NCBI GenBank assembly: GCA_016215345.1 | Contig: JACRKD010000012.1 | Span: 1 to 36,227 of the forward strand | Reading direction: 5' to 3' | Origin: Candidatus Vogelbacteria bacterium | Lineage (GTDB): Bacteria; Patescibacteriota; Minisyncoccia; Phycocordibacterales; UBA12445 | Length of the DNA stretch: 36,227 nt | In this document: positions 25,337 through 34,194 of the stretch, one piece after another | Layout of the letters: the number at the start of each line of letters is the position of its first letter | Numbering within the stretch: the stretch's first letter is position 1 | Notes under the pieces: model-generated | The model's database searches: none | What the model was told of the DNA's origin: nothing | Seen by the model: only the letters and a program-made list of their open reading frames with translations | Made by a program: the position numbers and the translations under genes

Positions 25337-27480
25337 TTTATTAAAGCTTTAAGTTTTTTATAATACCGTTCGCGTTGCTTGAACTGTTTCTCCAAAAATG
25401 GAACCTGTGTATCTCGATAATCAACGATTGTTTTTTGCTCACCAATATCTCGAAGTCGTCCCGTGTATTGGACGAGCTTGCCTTCAAACGAAAAAGGGAA
25501 TGCTAATATGAGGCAAGAAATTCCTCGAATATCTATACCTTCGCCCAAAAATTGACCAGTGGAGAGAATAACTCCATAATGCCCGGATTCAATCTGCTTA
25601 AGTTTTGATTTCCTTGATCTGGCCGAATCATCACCAGAAATTACGATTGTTTCGCATTTACCCTTAAGATACATAGCTAGAATTTCAAGATGCTCTTTTC
25701 TCTCGCTTAACACGAGCAGTCTTTTGCCAGCACTAATCTTGTTTAAAATATCCTCAACGATCATCTGATTTCTGGTAGTATCAAAACATACAATCTTGGC
25801 CAAAAGCTGAAAATGGTCGGTAGTAAATTTAAATGGGACGACTAAAGTTGTCGTGCGGATTAAAACTTCTGGTGGTTGATGCGGAAGAATAGAAACAGGT
25901 TCAATGTCCGAAGCTTCCATACGAGCAATAATATCTCCGATATATACATAGATTAGTTTTTCGTCATTATGCTTTCGTTTGGGAGTGGCCGTTAGCCCAT
26001 AGATATATTTTGGGTTCAGTTGTGCAATAACTTCACGAAAAGTAGCAGCTGGGATGTGATGACATTCGTCGACAATAATCGTGCCGAATTTATCCTTTAA
26101 CTCCGAAAGGTCACCTTTGTGAGCCAAGCTTTGTAATAAACCAACAGTGATTTGTTTACCTAATTTTTTCTTTGTCCCGGAATACTGGCCGATATGTGCT
26201 TTCGCAATACCTAAAAATGTTTGAAGCCTTTCAATCCACTGATCCAGCAATTGTTTGCGATGGACAAGAATAAGAGTTGATAATTGTCTGCGAGACACAA
26301 GCTCTAATCCGATTATTGTTTTACCACTTCCGGATGGTGCAACAATAACGCCTTGATCACATCCCATTGCTATTTGAACAATTGGAACTTGCGCTGGTGT
26401 CAGCTTTATCTCACTTTGATAGGAAGTTTGTTCAAAATTAGGAATGTCGAATCGTGTTGTATAGGCGATCTTATTTTCTTTAAGAAATTTAATCAGAATT
26501 TGCAAAAATCCTCGAGGTAAAGAAATAAAATCCGCGGTTTCGTCAATTAGTTTAAAATACTTCTGAACCTTATAAATTGATTTCCCTAATCTTCGTTTGG
26601 TGAGATATTCGGTATTAAGAAAATTGAGTTCTTCTTTAAGAAAATTAATGAGTCCAGGGGAAAGCTCAGACCGTTTCAAATCAATCTGATTGCTTACCAA
26701 AATTCCCAATCCACCACTAATTGGCATATTTACCATCGCTTTTCCTGCATCTACAAATAACGACTGGCGTATTGAATCTAACTCAGTAATAGTATGCCGT
26801 TTTACAGTGGCTAGAAATTGCCATTGATCAGGAAATGGTTTACTAGTTTCTAAATCGATAAACATTGCATTGCCAGTTGTTACTGATCCACCTTGAAGTG
26901 GTAAGGCAATAAGGTTGCCAAAGCCGGCTCCAGTCAATGTGTCTTGGTTAGGAAATAGTCGATCAAAACTGACTTCTTTTTCAAATTCAGATACATGAAA
27001 AGCTCTGCGTATGAGTTCAAGCGCGATTTGTCGGCTTTTATAACAAGGATAGTTTTCAGAAAAGAAAATCCAAACATGGCCACCGTTACCAGAACGAGAA
27101 CGTTCGAGATACGCAGAAAGTTTAACTTCTTCACAAACCTGCAAAAACGATTTACTATCCCTCAACCAATTCTCACCGTCAAAATCAGCTGCAATAAAAT
27201 ATGAAGTATTGTCAGATAGAATTGGACATATACCAACAACGTGCTGACCAATAAGATGTTTTTTAACAACTTCTTTGGTTAGAGGTAGGAGTTTCTTATT
27301 TTCAAAATCTTTCATTGACCCACCACGTCGCTTATGCGCCATGAATTCATCCCAATTAAAATCATAGGCTGGGCTGTATCCAGATCGTCCTTCCTTTTCC
27401 CAGCGACGTGCGTAAACATCTGTTCTTTCTCGGAACAGCGACATAAATAACTCAAGCTGTTGTTCACTGATAGAAATCAT
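25327..27480 (-). CDS. TOTE-type AEP primase domain fused to SF2 helicase
   Basis: N-terminus FIAADFDGENW and LERSRSGNGGHVWIFF (primase DxD and sxH); Walker A APSGSGKT; IIVDECHH; GLTATPKR; C-terminal TGRLRDIGEQK. Confidence 0.85.
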   Translation of the reverse strand: MISISEQQLELFMSLFRERTDVYARRWEKEGRSGYSPAYDFNWDEFMAHKRRGGSMKDFENKKLLPLTKEVVKKHLIGQHVVGICPILSDNTSYFIAADFDGENWLRDSKSFLQVCEEVKLSAYLERSRSGNGGHVWIFFSENYPCYKSRQIALELIRRAFHVSEFEKEVSFDRLFPNQDTLTGAGFGNLIALPLQGGSVTTGNAMFIDLETSKPFPDQWQFLATVKRHTITELDSIRQSLFVDAGKAMVNMPISGGLGILVSNQIDLKRSELSPGLINFLKEELNFLNTEYLTKRRLGKSIYKVQKYFKLIDETADFISLPRGFLQILIKFLKENKIAYTTRFDIPNFEQTSYQSEIKLTPAQVPIVQIAMGCDQGVIVAPSGSGKTIIGLELVSRRQLSTLILVHRKQLLDQWIERLQTFLGIAKAHIGQYSGTKKKLGKQITVGLLQSLAHKGDLSELKDKFGTIIVDECHHIPAATFREVIAQLNPKYIYGLTATPKRKHNDEKLIYVYIGDIIARMEASDIEPVSILPHQPPEVLIRTTTLVVPFKFTTDHFQLLAKIVCFDTTRNQMIVEDILNKISAGKRLLVLSERKEHLEILAMYLKGKCETIVISGDDSARSRKSKLKQIESGHYGVILSTGQFLGEGIDIRGISCLILAFPFSFEGKLVQYTGRLRDIGEQKTIVDYRDTQVPFLEKQFKQRERYYKKLKALIKFA

Positions 27481-27507
27481 ACATTTTAAGTGTGAGGCAA
27501 TCGGCTA

Positions 27508-28440
27508 TTATCTTACATCCGTGCGGTCTAAAATTTTGAAACCATCCATAATGGCTTCACAAAGAAAATCCTCCAATTGGCTCTGGTCTTCTTTTGTTTG
27601 AGCTTTATAGAGATACGTGTAATAAAGCTTTTTCTGTTCCTGGCGAATTATCGCAGGAGCGAAATTTGCGCCAAGTAGCATTGCATTCATAAGTAAACGA
27701 CCAACACGGCCGTTTCCATCTCCGAATGGGTGAATCTGTTCAAACTTACTATGCACGCCAGCCGATAAAGAGATAATGTCTTGGGTTTTTTCAGTAATAC
27801 GAGCCATAACCTCTGAGATAAGTTTTGGAACACTCATATAATTTGCTGTTGGCAAATTAACACCGGTAATTCTGACGGCGTGATTACGATAAACACCAGC
27901 ATCCGGACGAACGCCATTCATGAGAATGCTGTGGAGTTTAAGCACAAGAGCTTCGTCAACTTTTTCTTTCTTAGCAATATTATCAAATAAATAATTCAAG
28001 GCCGTCTGGTGATTTTTTGCCTCTAGTTGTTCAGTCAAGCTTTTATTTGGCAAAGCTGCGTTGTCAAAAAGAATAGCCGCAGTATCGGGTTCGGTTAGAG
28101 CACTGCCCTCAATGCTGTTGCTGTGATAAGTAAGTTTCAAAATAAACTGATCACGAATATCTGGACTAGCCAAAATTTCATTTATAACACTTTTATGTTC
28201 TCCTGATTTTTGCCCCAGAGCTTGTTTTTTGGCCGTCAATTGATCAGAGGAAATTGTTTTCTGTCCGGTTACTTCCAAAAAAAGGTTGTCAATTAAAGCC
28301 TGCATTTTGGGTCGTGGATTGGATTTGCCGGTCCACCAACTGTTGAAAGCGGCAAAAGAAACGCCAAACCTTAAAGCCAGCTTGGTCTGGGTTAGCCCCA
28401 ACATTTTTTGAATTATCTCCAATTTTTGACGGGTATTCAT
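27508..28440 (-). CDS. Fic family protein with N-terminal HTH domain
   Basis: MLGLTQTKLALRFGVSFAAFNSWWTGKSNPRP (HTH), SNSIEGS inhibitory-type motif, HPFGDGNGRVGRLL catalytic motif. Confidence 0.92.
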   Translation of the reverse strand: MNTRQKLEIIQKMLGLTQTKLALRFGVSFAAFNSWWTGKSNPRPKMQALIDNLFLEVTGQKTISSDQLTAKKQALGQKSGEHKSVINEILASPDIRDQFILKLTYHSNSIEGSALTEPDTAAILFDNAALPNKSLTEQLEAKNHQTALNYLFDNIAKKEKVDEALVLKLHSILMNGVRPDAGVYRNHAVRITGVNLPTANYMSVPKLISEVMARITEKTQDIISLSAGVHSKFEQIHPFGDGNGRVGRLLMNAMLLGANFAPAIIRQEQKKLYYTYLYKAQTKEDQSQLEDFLCEAIMDGFKILDRTDVR

Positions 28441-28455
28441 AATAAGCAAATTTAA

Positions 28456-28480
28456 TTTGTAATATATACTATATTACAAA
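28456..28480. promoter_or_regulatory. Inverted repeat upstream of the HTH-Fic gene
   Basis: TTTGTAATATA-TAC-TATATTACAAA, perfect 11-bp arms. Confidence 0.6.
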
Positions 28481-28523
28481 ACTTTATAAAGTTATGCAAA
28501 ATTACAGAACTTTATAAAGTTAT
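28473..28523. promoter_or_regulatory. Tandem palindromic direct repeats upstream of the HTH-Fic gene
   Basis: ATTACA(A/G)AACTTTATAAAGTTAT at 28473-28495 and 28501-28523 (one mismatch), each containing the 14-bp palindrome AACTTTATAAAGTT. Confidence 0.65.
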
Positions 28524-28649
28524 AGATATAAAAAATCAGTAGCACAAAAATAGGCAACAAAAAACTGTGCTGGATATTATCCACACAGTAATATAATCAG
28601 AGTTAGAATTGTACTTTTTCTTACACACAACAAGCCCCTTCTTATAACT

Positions 28650-28724
28650 TGGGGTGCCCAGAGAGGATCGAACTCTCGTGGCCGCCTCCACAGGGCGGAG
28701 CTTTACCTCTAAGCTATGGGCACC
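28650..28724 (-). tRNA. tRNA-His (GTG)
   Basis: GGTGCCCATAGCTTAGAGGTAAAGCTCCGCCCTGTGGAGGCGGCCACGAGAGTTCGATCCTCTCTGGGCACCCCA; anticodon GTG, encoded G-1 and CCA. Confidence 0.95.
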
Positions 28725-28754
28725 ATTACTTTTATACTAAATATAAAATACTCA

Positions 28755-29313
28755 CTATTTATAATTCGGCGACTCTTCAGTTATACCAGATTTTGCGTTT
28801 GAAAGTCTAGCTAGAGCATAGAGGAGACTCGAGAGACGATTCATAAAAGAGAGAGCCTCGGCTGAAATCTTGGATGGACCCTCATCGGACACCGCGATCA
28901 CTCGCCTTTCGGCCCTACGAGCCAAGGTTCTGCCAAAATCAAACGTCGCAGATATCTCATCTCCACCGGCTATAAAAAAAGTTTTAATTGGCGGTAAGAC
29001 TTTTTCAATATTATCAATAATCCCTTCCATTATTGTGATCTTAGATCCATCCATCACCTTACTAGCACCCGCAACCTGTGCCTGAATTATAAAAAGGTTC
29101 TCTTGTATCCAATGAGTTAATTCTCCAAAAGTTTTAAACTGCGATCCAACACCTAAATCAAGCTTCGCCGACTTCACCTTACAAATTCCCAAAAAAGAAT
29201 CGAGCTCATCTAGAGTGCCCAAAGCCTCTGCCACGGCCGAACTTTTTGAAATCCTCTGGTCACAACCGAAGGTCTGTGTCGTCCCCCCCGTCCCCTTTCC
29301 TTGTATATAACAT
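28755..29313 (-). CDS. PduO-type ATP:cob(I)alamin adenosyltransferase, frameshifted near the N-terminus
   Basis: 28755-29234 gives EALGTLDELDSFLG...; the canonical N-terminus MLYTRKGDGG|TTQTFG...RISKSS lies upstream in a frame one base off, across G7 at 29283-29289. Confidence 0.8.
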
Positions 29314-29383
29314 GCAAAATACTATATCACGCTTTAACTATTTTGTAAAATCTAACTAAAATTGACGCCCAAGAACATTTAAA

Positions 29384-32076
29384 CTAATTTCCTTCGGTAA
29401 AAAAATTTCTGATCTCCTCCACGACGATAATCGATCCGGCGACCGGAATGACGATAAGCCACTCTGAAACCGACAGTGGTACCGTGTGTAATATTCCCTG
29501 CAAAAATGGGTGTGTGTAAAGCAGAAAGCTGTAATAACATGACAATCACAGTAGCCACAATCAGAAACTTATTGGACAATGGATTCATCTGCAATATAGA
29601 TCTACTTTCAGATCTACAATTCCATGCGTTAAGCCACTGAAAAACAGCAAGGACCGTAAGAGACATCGTCCATGCCTTTGTCATATCGTCCGCGATATAA
29701 TACCTAAATATAAATAACGTGCCAACCGCCATAGGTAACGCCATAAAAAATATTCTCTTCGCCATAAGTTCGTCCACGATCCATTTCTTAGGACGCTCAA
29801 ACCTTCCGCGCATGAGCCCACTCTCCTTGGGCTCCATAGCAAGCGCGACATTGAGAAAACCATCGGTAACAAAGTTGAGCCAGATAATTTGCGCGGCGAC
29901 CAGAGGTAGCGGGTATCCTAAAACAAGCGCGCCGGTAATCACTAATACTTCCCCCATACTCGTGGAGAAAAGATATAAAAATAACTTTTTTGATTGTCTT
30001 ATAAATTCCCCGCCCCTCTTCAGCCGCAGAAACTATCCCAGCGAAGTTGTCATCGAGAAGAACTATATCTGAAGCCTCCTTTGCCACCTCGGTACCAATT
30101 TTCCCCATCGCAACACCGAGATCAGCAGCCACAAGAGATGGGGCATCGTTGACTCCATCCCCTGTCATGGCCACAACTTCTCCTCGGCTACGGAAGGCCT
30201 CTATAATCCGCATCTTATGAGCCGGTGAAACTCGCGCAAAAACACTCGCGTGAACAAGTTTCCTGGCCAGCTCTTCACTGGAGACTCTATCAACATCCTC
30301 ACCCGTAAGAACAATGTCGCCTTGTCGCCAGATATCAGCCTCCTTCGCAATGGCTTCTGCTGTCAAACTATGATCTCCGGTAATCATAACAACACGCATA
30401 CCAGCGTCTTTAACTTTTTTCATTGCTTCCCTAACCTCCGAGCGAAGCGCGTCACTCATGCCAAAAAATCCTACGAATGTAAGCGGGGGTGGAGCAAGTG
30501 GGTTGATACTTCTTTCAACGCCGGAATTCATAGCATACGCCATAACCCGAAAGCCACCCTTAGCTAGTTTGTGAAAAACGGCCTTAAGTTCTTTACGTCG
30601 ATCTTCGCTTAGAAGCAAAACCCCATCCCTCCCGTCCGGACTCGATGAAGCTGGATGCCAAATATTTTTACAAAGTTCCATGACATTTTCCGGCGCCCCG
30701 ACAACCGTAAGGAAATTGTTGTCTCCAACTGAATGAACCGTCGCATGATATTTTCTACTGTAGTCAAAGGGTAGTTCAAAAATCTTCGGCGACTCATCTT
30801 CTAGCACATTATGGTGAAATCCGACTTTTTCTGAAAATACTAGCATGGCGGCTTCGGTAGGGTCTCCGATAATCTTCCAGCTGTCAGTTTCTTTTATAAA
30901 AGAAGATCTGGCATTAGCGCAAAAGGCTGCGATCTTACCGCTAAAGAGGAGTTCGAGATGATTCAACGGATCAATAACCTTGCCTTCAAAAACAATCTCC
31001 CCTTTTGGTTCATAACCATTTCCAGTAATTTCAAAAATTTTACCGTCGACGTACACGCGCTGGAGAACCATCTCGTTTCGCGTAAGTGTTCCTGTCTTAT
31101 CTACGGCGATAATCTTTGTTTGTCCTAAAGCTTCCACCGCCTGAAGGCGCTTTACGAGAACATTCGGCTAACGCCATTTGCTAAAACTAAAGTCGTAACG
31201 ATGGGCAATCCTTCCGGAATTATAGACACGGCAAGCGCGACAGCGACAGTAAACATCTCTCTTAATGATTCACCCGAAAGAATCCCAGCGGCTATCAAAA
31301 CAGTACTGATAATACCGACAGCAATTATAATAAGACGGGGTAAATAATGAATATTGGTTTTCAGGGGAATCTCGGTGTCAATTGAAGAAATCTCCACCGC
31401 TATTTTCCCAATTTCCGTGTCCAGTCCGGTCGCGACCACAACTGCGCTACCGTTTCCGCTCAAAACGTTGGTACCCTTGAACACCATGTTCTTCTGATCT
31501 GCAACGGGGACATTACCACTCGATGCGGCCGGAATAGTCAGTTCCGTTTTGGTTACGGGCTCCGATTCCCCCGTTAAGCTCGCTTCATCAACTTTAAGGG
31601 TACTCGCAAATATAACACGCGCATCAGCCGGGACCTTCTCTCCTTCCCGCAACACAATAATATCTCCGGGCACAACTTCTTTATCTAAAACCGTGATGTC
31701 TTTATCATCTCGCAGTATCGTTGCCGAAGTCTCTGTAAAGTTCTTCAAGGCGAGGAGGGTGTTTTGCGCCCGAACCCTCCCATACCGTACCAACAACAGC
31801 ATTAAAAATGAGCACCGTGAAAATTATGGAGGCATCTACAGTTTCTCCCATGGCCAAAATAGTACCCGCCGCAAGGAATAGAATATAAATAAGAGGACTC
31901 TGAAACTGACGAAAAAAGATAACAAAAACACTGTCCACCTTACCTTCGGGTAGTTTGTTTAATCCGTATTCCTTCAGACGCAGAGCTACTTCCTCGCTCG
32001 TCAAACCGCCTTCACGCGAACGAAGCTTCCCAAGAACATCGAGGGGCGTTCCCGCATACCATGGAATTTGTTGCAT
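29384..32076 (-). pseudogene. Cation-transporting P-type ATPase (P2A/Ca2+-ATPase-like), split by several frameshifts
   Basis: Fragments 31705-32076, 31152-31802, 29797-31137 and 29379-29957 assemble into one ATPase (VDEASLTGESEPV, DKTGTLTRNE, MTGDGVNDAPSL); the last ~35 codons are in yet another frame (ILHTVPLSVSEWLIVIPVAGSIIVVEEIRNFF). Confidence 0.88.
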
Positions 32077-32188
32077 AAACTATAACTACAATAATACAAC
32101 TACAAGAAGGCTGTTACAAATAAAAAACAGAGGGAAACTGTAATGTTCCTCGTAACAAAGTTCTAATCCAGATCATTGAGTTCCTTAC

Positions 32189-32275
32189 TGGTGCGCGAGG
32201 GGAGATTTGAACTCCCATAGCCTTGCGGCCGCTACCACCTCAAGGTAGTGCGTCTACCAATTTCGCCACCCGCGC
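32189..32275 (-). tRNA. tRNA-Leu (GAG)
   Basis: GCGCGGGTGGCGAAATTGGTAGACGCACTACCTTGAGGTGGTAGCGGCCGCAAGGCTATGGGAGTTCAAATCTCCCCTCGCGCACCA; long variable arm. Confidence 0.95.
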
Positions 32276-32319
32276 ATACCTATACAATATACTCGAAAAG
32301 AGTTTTATTTCAATAAATT

Positions 32320-32742
32320 TTATTCTGTCTCTTTTTTGTCCTCTGACATCGCCTCGTCATTCGCCTCCTCCATCTTAACTGTCCTCCTCATTTTTCGGCT
32401 AATTTCTTTCTGGGCCTTTGTGTGAACGTAATAGAGCTTAGCTCTTCTTACTCGGGATCTTTTCTTTATTTCGATCGTGTCGATAACTGGTGAGTATAAC
32501 GGAAAAATTCTTTCCATACCGACGCCACTCGCCACCTTTCTAACAGTAAAAGTACCTCCCGCCTCATTTCCATGCTTCCTAGCGATAACTAAACCTTCGT
32601 AATCTTGTATACGGGTCTTAATCTTGTCCTTGTCTTTTTCTTTGATTTTAACCGAAACAATCACAGTATCACCTGATTTTATGTTCAGTTTCTGTCTTTT
32701 CTCCATGTCCACCGGAGAGATTTGAATATTTCCAAATTTCAT
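32320..32742 (-). CDS. rplS: 50S ribosomal protein L19
   Basis: IQDYEGLVIARKHGNEAGGTFTVRKVASGVGMERIFPLYSPVIDTIEIKKRSRVRRAKLYYV. Confidence 0.95.
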   Translation of the reverse strand: MKFGNIQISPVDMEKRQKLNIKSGDTVIVSVKIKEKDKDKIKTRIQDYEGLVIARKHGNEAGGTFTVRKVASGVGMERIFPLYSPVIDTIEIKKRSRVRRAKLYYVHTKAQKEISRKMRRTVKMEEANDEAMSEDKKETE

Positions 32743-32822
32743 AGTAGATCAAAACTATCATAAAGCTTGGCAGAAGTAAATAGACTAACTACAACCTTGG
32801 AAGGATTAAAATAATTTATTTT

Positions 32823-33107
32823 TTATAACCCAAAAAGGTCCACATGACTTCCCATATTAACCAAGACGAGAATCAATATTTCATTTTTTATTTCGTACAC
32901 GAGTAAAACATCCGGCGCGATATGACACTCTCGAAATTGTTGTAAATATCCATTGAGCCGGTGGTCACGACAATTCTCCGGAAGTGGTTTACCAGATTGC
33001 AAAATAGCAATAATCTCATTAAGTTTTCCGAGTTTAAAATTTTTACGCCCACTAAATCGACGGAAGGCCTTTCGATACTGTTTGGTCGTAACTATTCCGT
33101 AAATCAT
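32823..33107 (-). CDS. YafQ-family mRNA interferase toxin
   Basis: TTKQYRKAFRRFSGRKNF...LPENCRDHRLNGYLQQFRECHIAPDVLLVYEI. Confidence 0.88.
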   Translation of the reverse strand: MIYGIVTTKQYRKAFRRFSGRKNFKLGKLNEIIAILQSGKPLPENCRDHRLNGYLQQFRECHIAPDVLLVYEIKNEILILVLVNMGSHVDLFGL

Positions 33108-33113
33108 GCGGGG

Positions 33114-33398
33114 TTAATCTTCCGAAGACAGAATCTCCTCGTGCATCTTAAGAATGTCCTTATACCGTTTACCATTTCTCACAGCCCCTTCTGTTTCCCT
33201 AAGTATTTCCTGTTCCTGTCGTATTGTAAAACCATTGGCCGTACGAAGATCGAGGGGGACCGATTGTGTTATCGCAATGTTATGAAGAAAGAGCTTAAGT
33301 CCCGACGAGAGATCGAGCCCAATTTCTTCAAGGGTTTTCTTGGCCTCCCGCTTAATTCTCGAATCAATACGAATTTGAATGGTTGTTTGCATATTCAT
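33114..33398 (-). CDS. RelB/DinJ-family antitoxin
   Basis: TTIQIRIDSRIKREAKKTLEEIGLDLSSGLKLFLHNIAITQSVPLDL. Confidence 0.88.
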   Translation of the reverse strand: MNMQTTIQIRIDSRIKREAKKTLEEIGLDLSSGLKLFLHNIAITQSVPLDLRTANGFTIRQEQEILRETEGAVRNGKRYKDILKMHEEILSSED

Positions 33399-33448
33399 GC
33401 CTATAGTTTACCCAATGTAATGACATTGTCAATACATAAAAATTTAAT

Positions 33449-34156
33449 TTAACCACGAAGTTTAGCAAGAGTTTTATCCATATCAGCAGGGAGCGGAGCG
33501 TCTATTTTGATAGGCCCGCCATTCGGCAACTTGAATTCTATGGACGAAGCATGGAGCGCTTGCCTTTTCATTCCATCCGGACAGACCTTATCTTTGGCAT
33601 AAAGAGAATCGCAGGCGACTGGATGACTTATGGCTTTTAGATGAACCCTTAATTGATGTGTTCTTCCTGTTTTCGGTCTAAGCTCCACCAAAGAATAATC
33701 CTTAAATTTGTCTACCACCTTATAGTAAGTTAGGGCCTCTTTCATCTCTCCCCTAGCAGATGCGCCGGTACTCTTCATTCTAAAATCCCCCTTGTTTCTT
33801 CCTATGGGCTTATCTATAATTCCACGATCATCTTTCGGGTGCCCATAGACAATCGCATGATAAACTTTTTGAATCTTTCTTTCTTTAAAAATTTTTTTCA
33901 AATATTCGTAAGCCTGCTGATTTTTCGCGAGAACCAAGACACCGGTTGTGTCTGCATCAAGTCGATGAACAATCCCCGGCCTATTGAGGGAAGACTCTCC
34001 CACTTCTATCATCTCTGGATGTCGCTCGAGAATCCAATCAGTTAACGTATAGTTCATACTTTTGAAATCCGCGTGTACAGCAAGTCCCGCCGGCTTATTT
34101 ATGGCCAGAATATTGTTGTCTTCGTATAGAATGTCTATCTTCGGTTCTTTCTTCAT
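33449..34156 (-). CDS. RluA-family pseudouridine synthase
   Basis: NKPAGLAVHAD, GIVHRLDADTTGVLVLAKN, LRPKTGRTHQLRVHLKAISHPV. Confidence 0.95.
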   Translation of the reverse strand: MKKEPKIDILYEDNNILAINKPAGLAVHADFKSMNYTLTDWILERHPEMIEVGESSLNRPGIVHRLDADTTGVLVLAKNQQAYEYLKKIFKERKIQKVYHAIVYGHPKDDRGIIDKPIGRNKGDFRMKSTGASARGEMKEALTYYKVVDKFKDYSLVELRPKTGRTHQLRVHLKAISHPVACDSLYAKDKVCPDGMKRQALHASSIEFKLPNGGPIKIDAPLPADMDKTLAKLRG

Positions 34157-34194
34157 GCGCCCTTAGACTACATCTTACTTAACCCGACCACAAA

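Noticed and set aside
28473-28523. Regular palindromic repeats considered as a mini-CRISPR
   Set aside because: Only two copies, 5-bp gap, self-palindromic and at a promoter; operator explanation fits better. No CRISPR array or cas gene seen.
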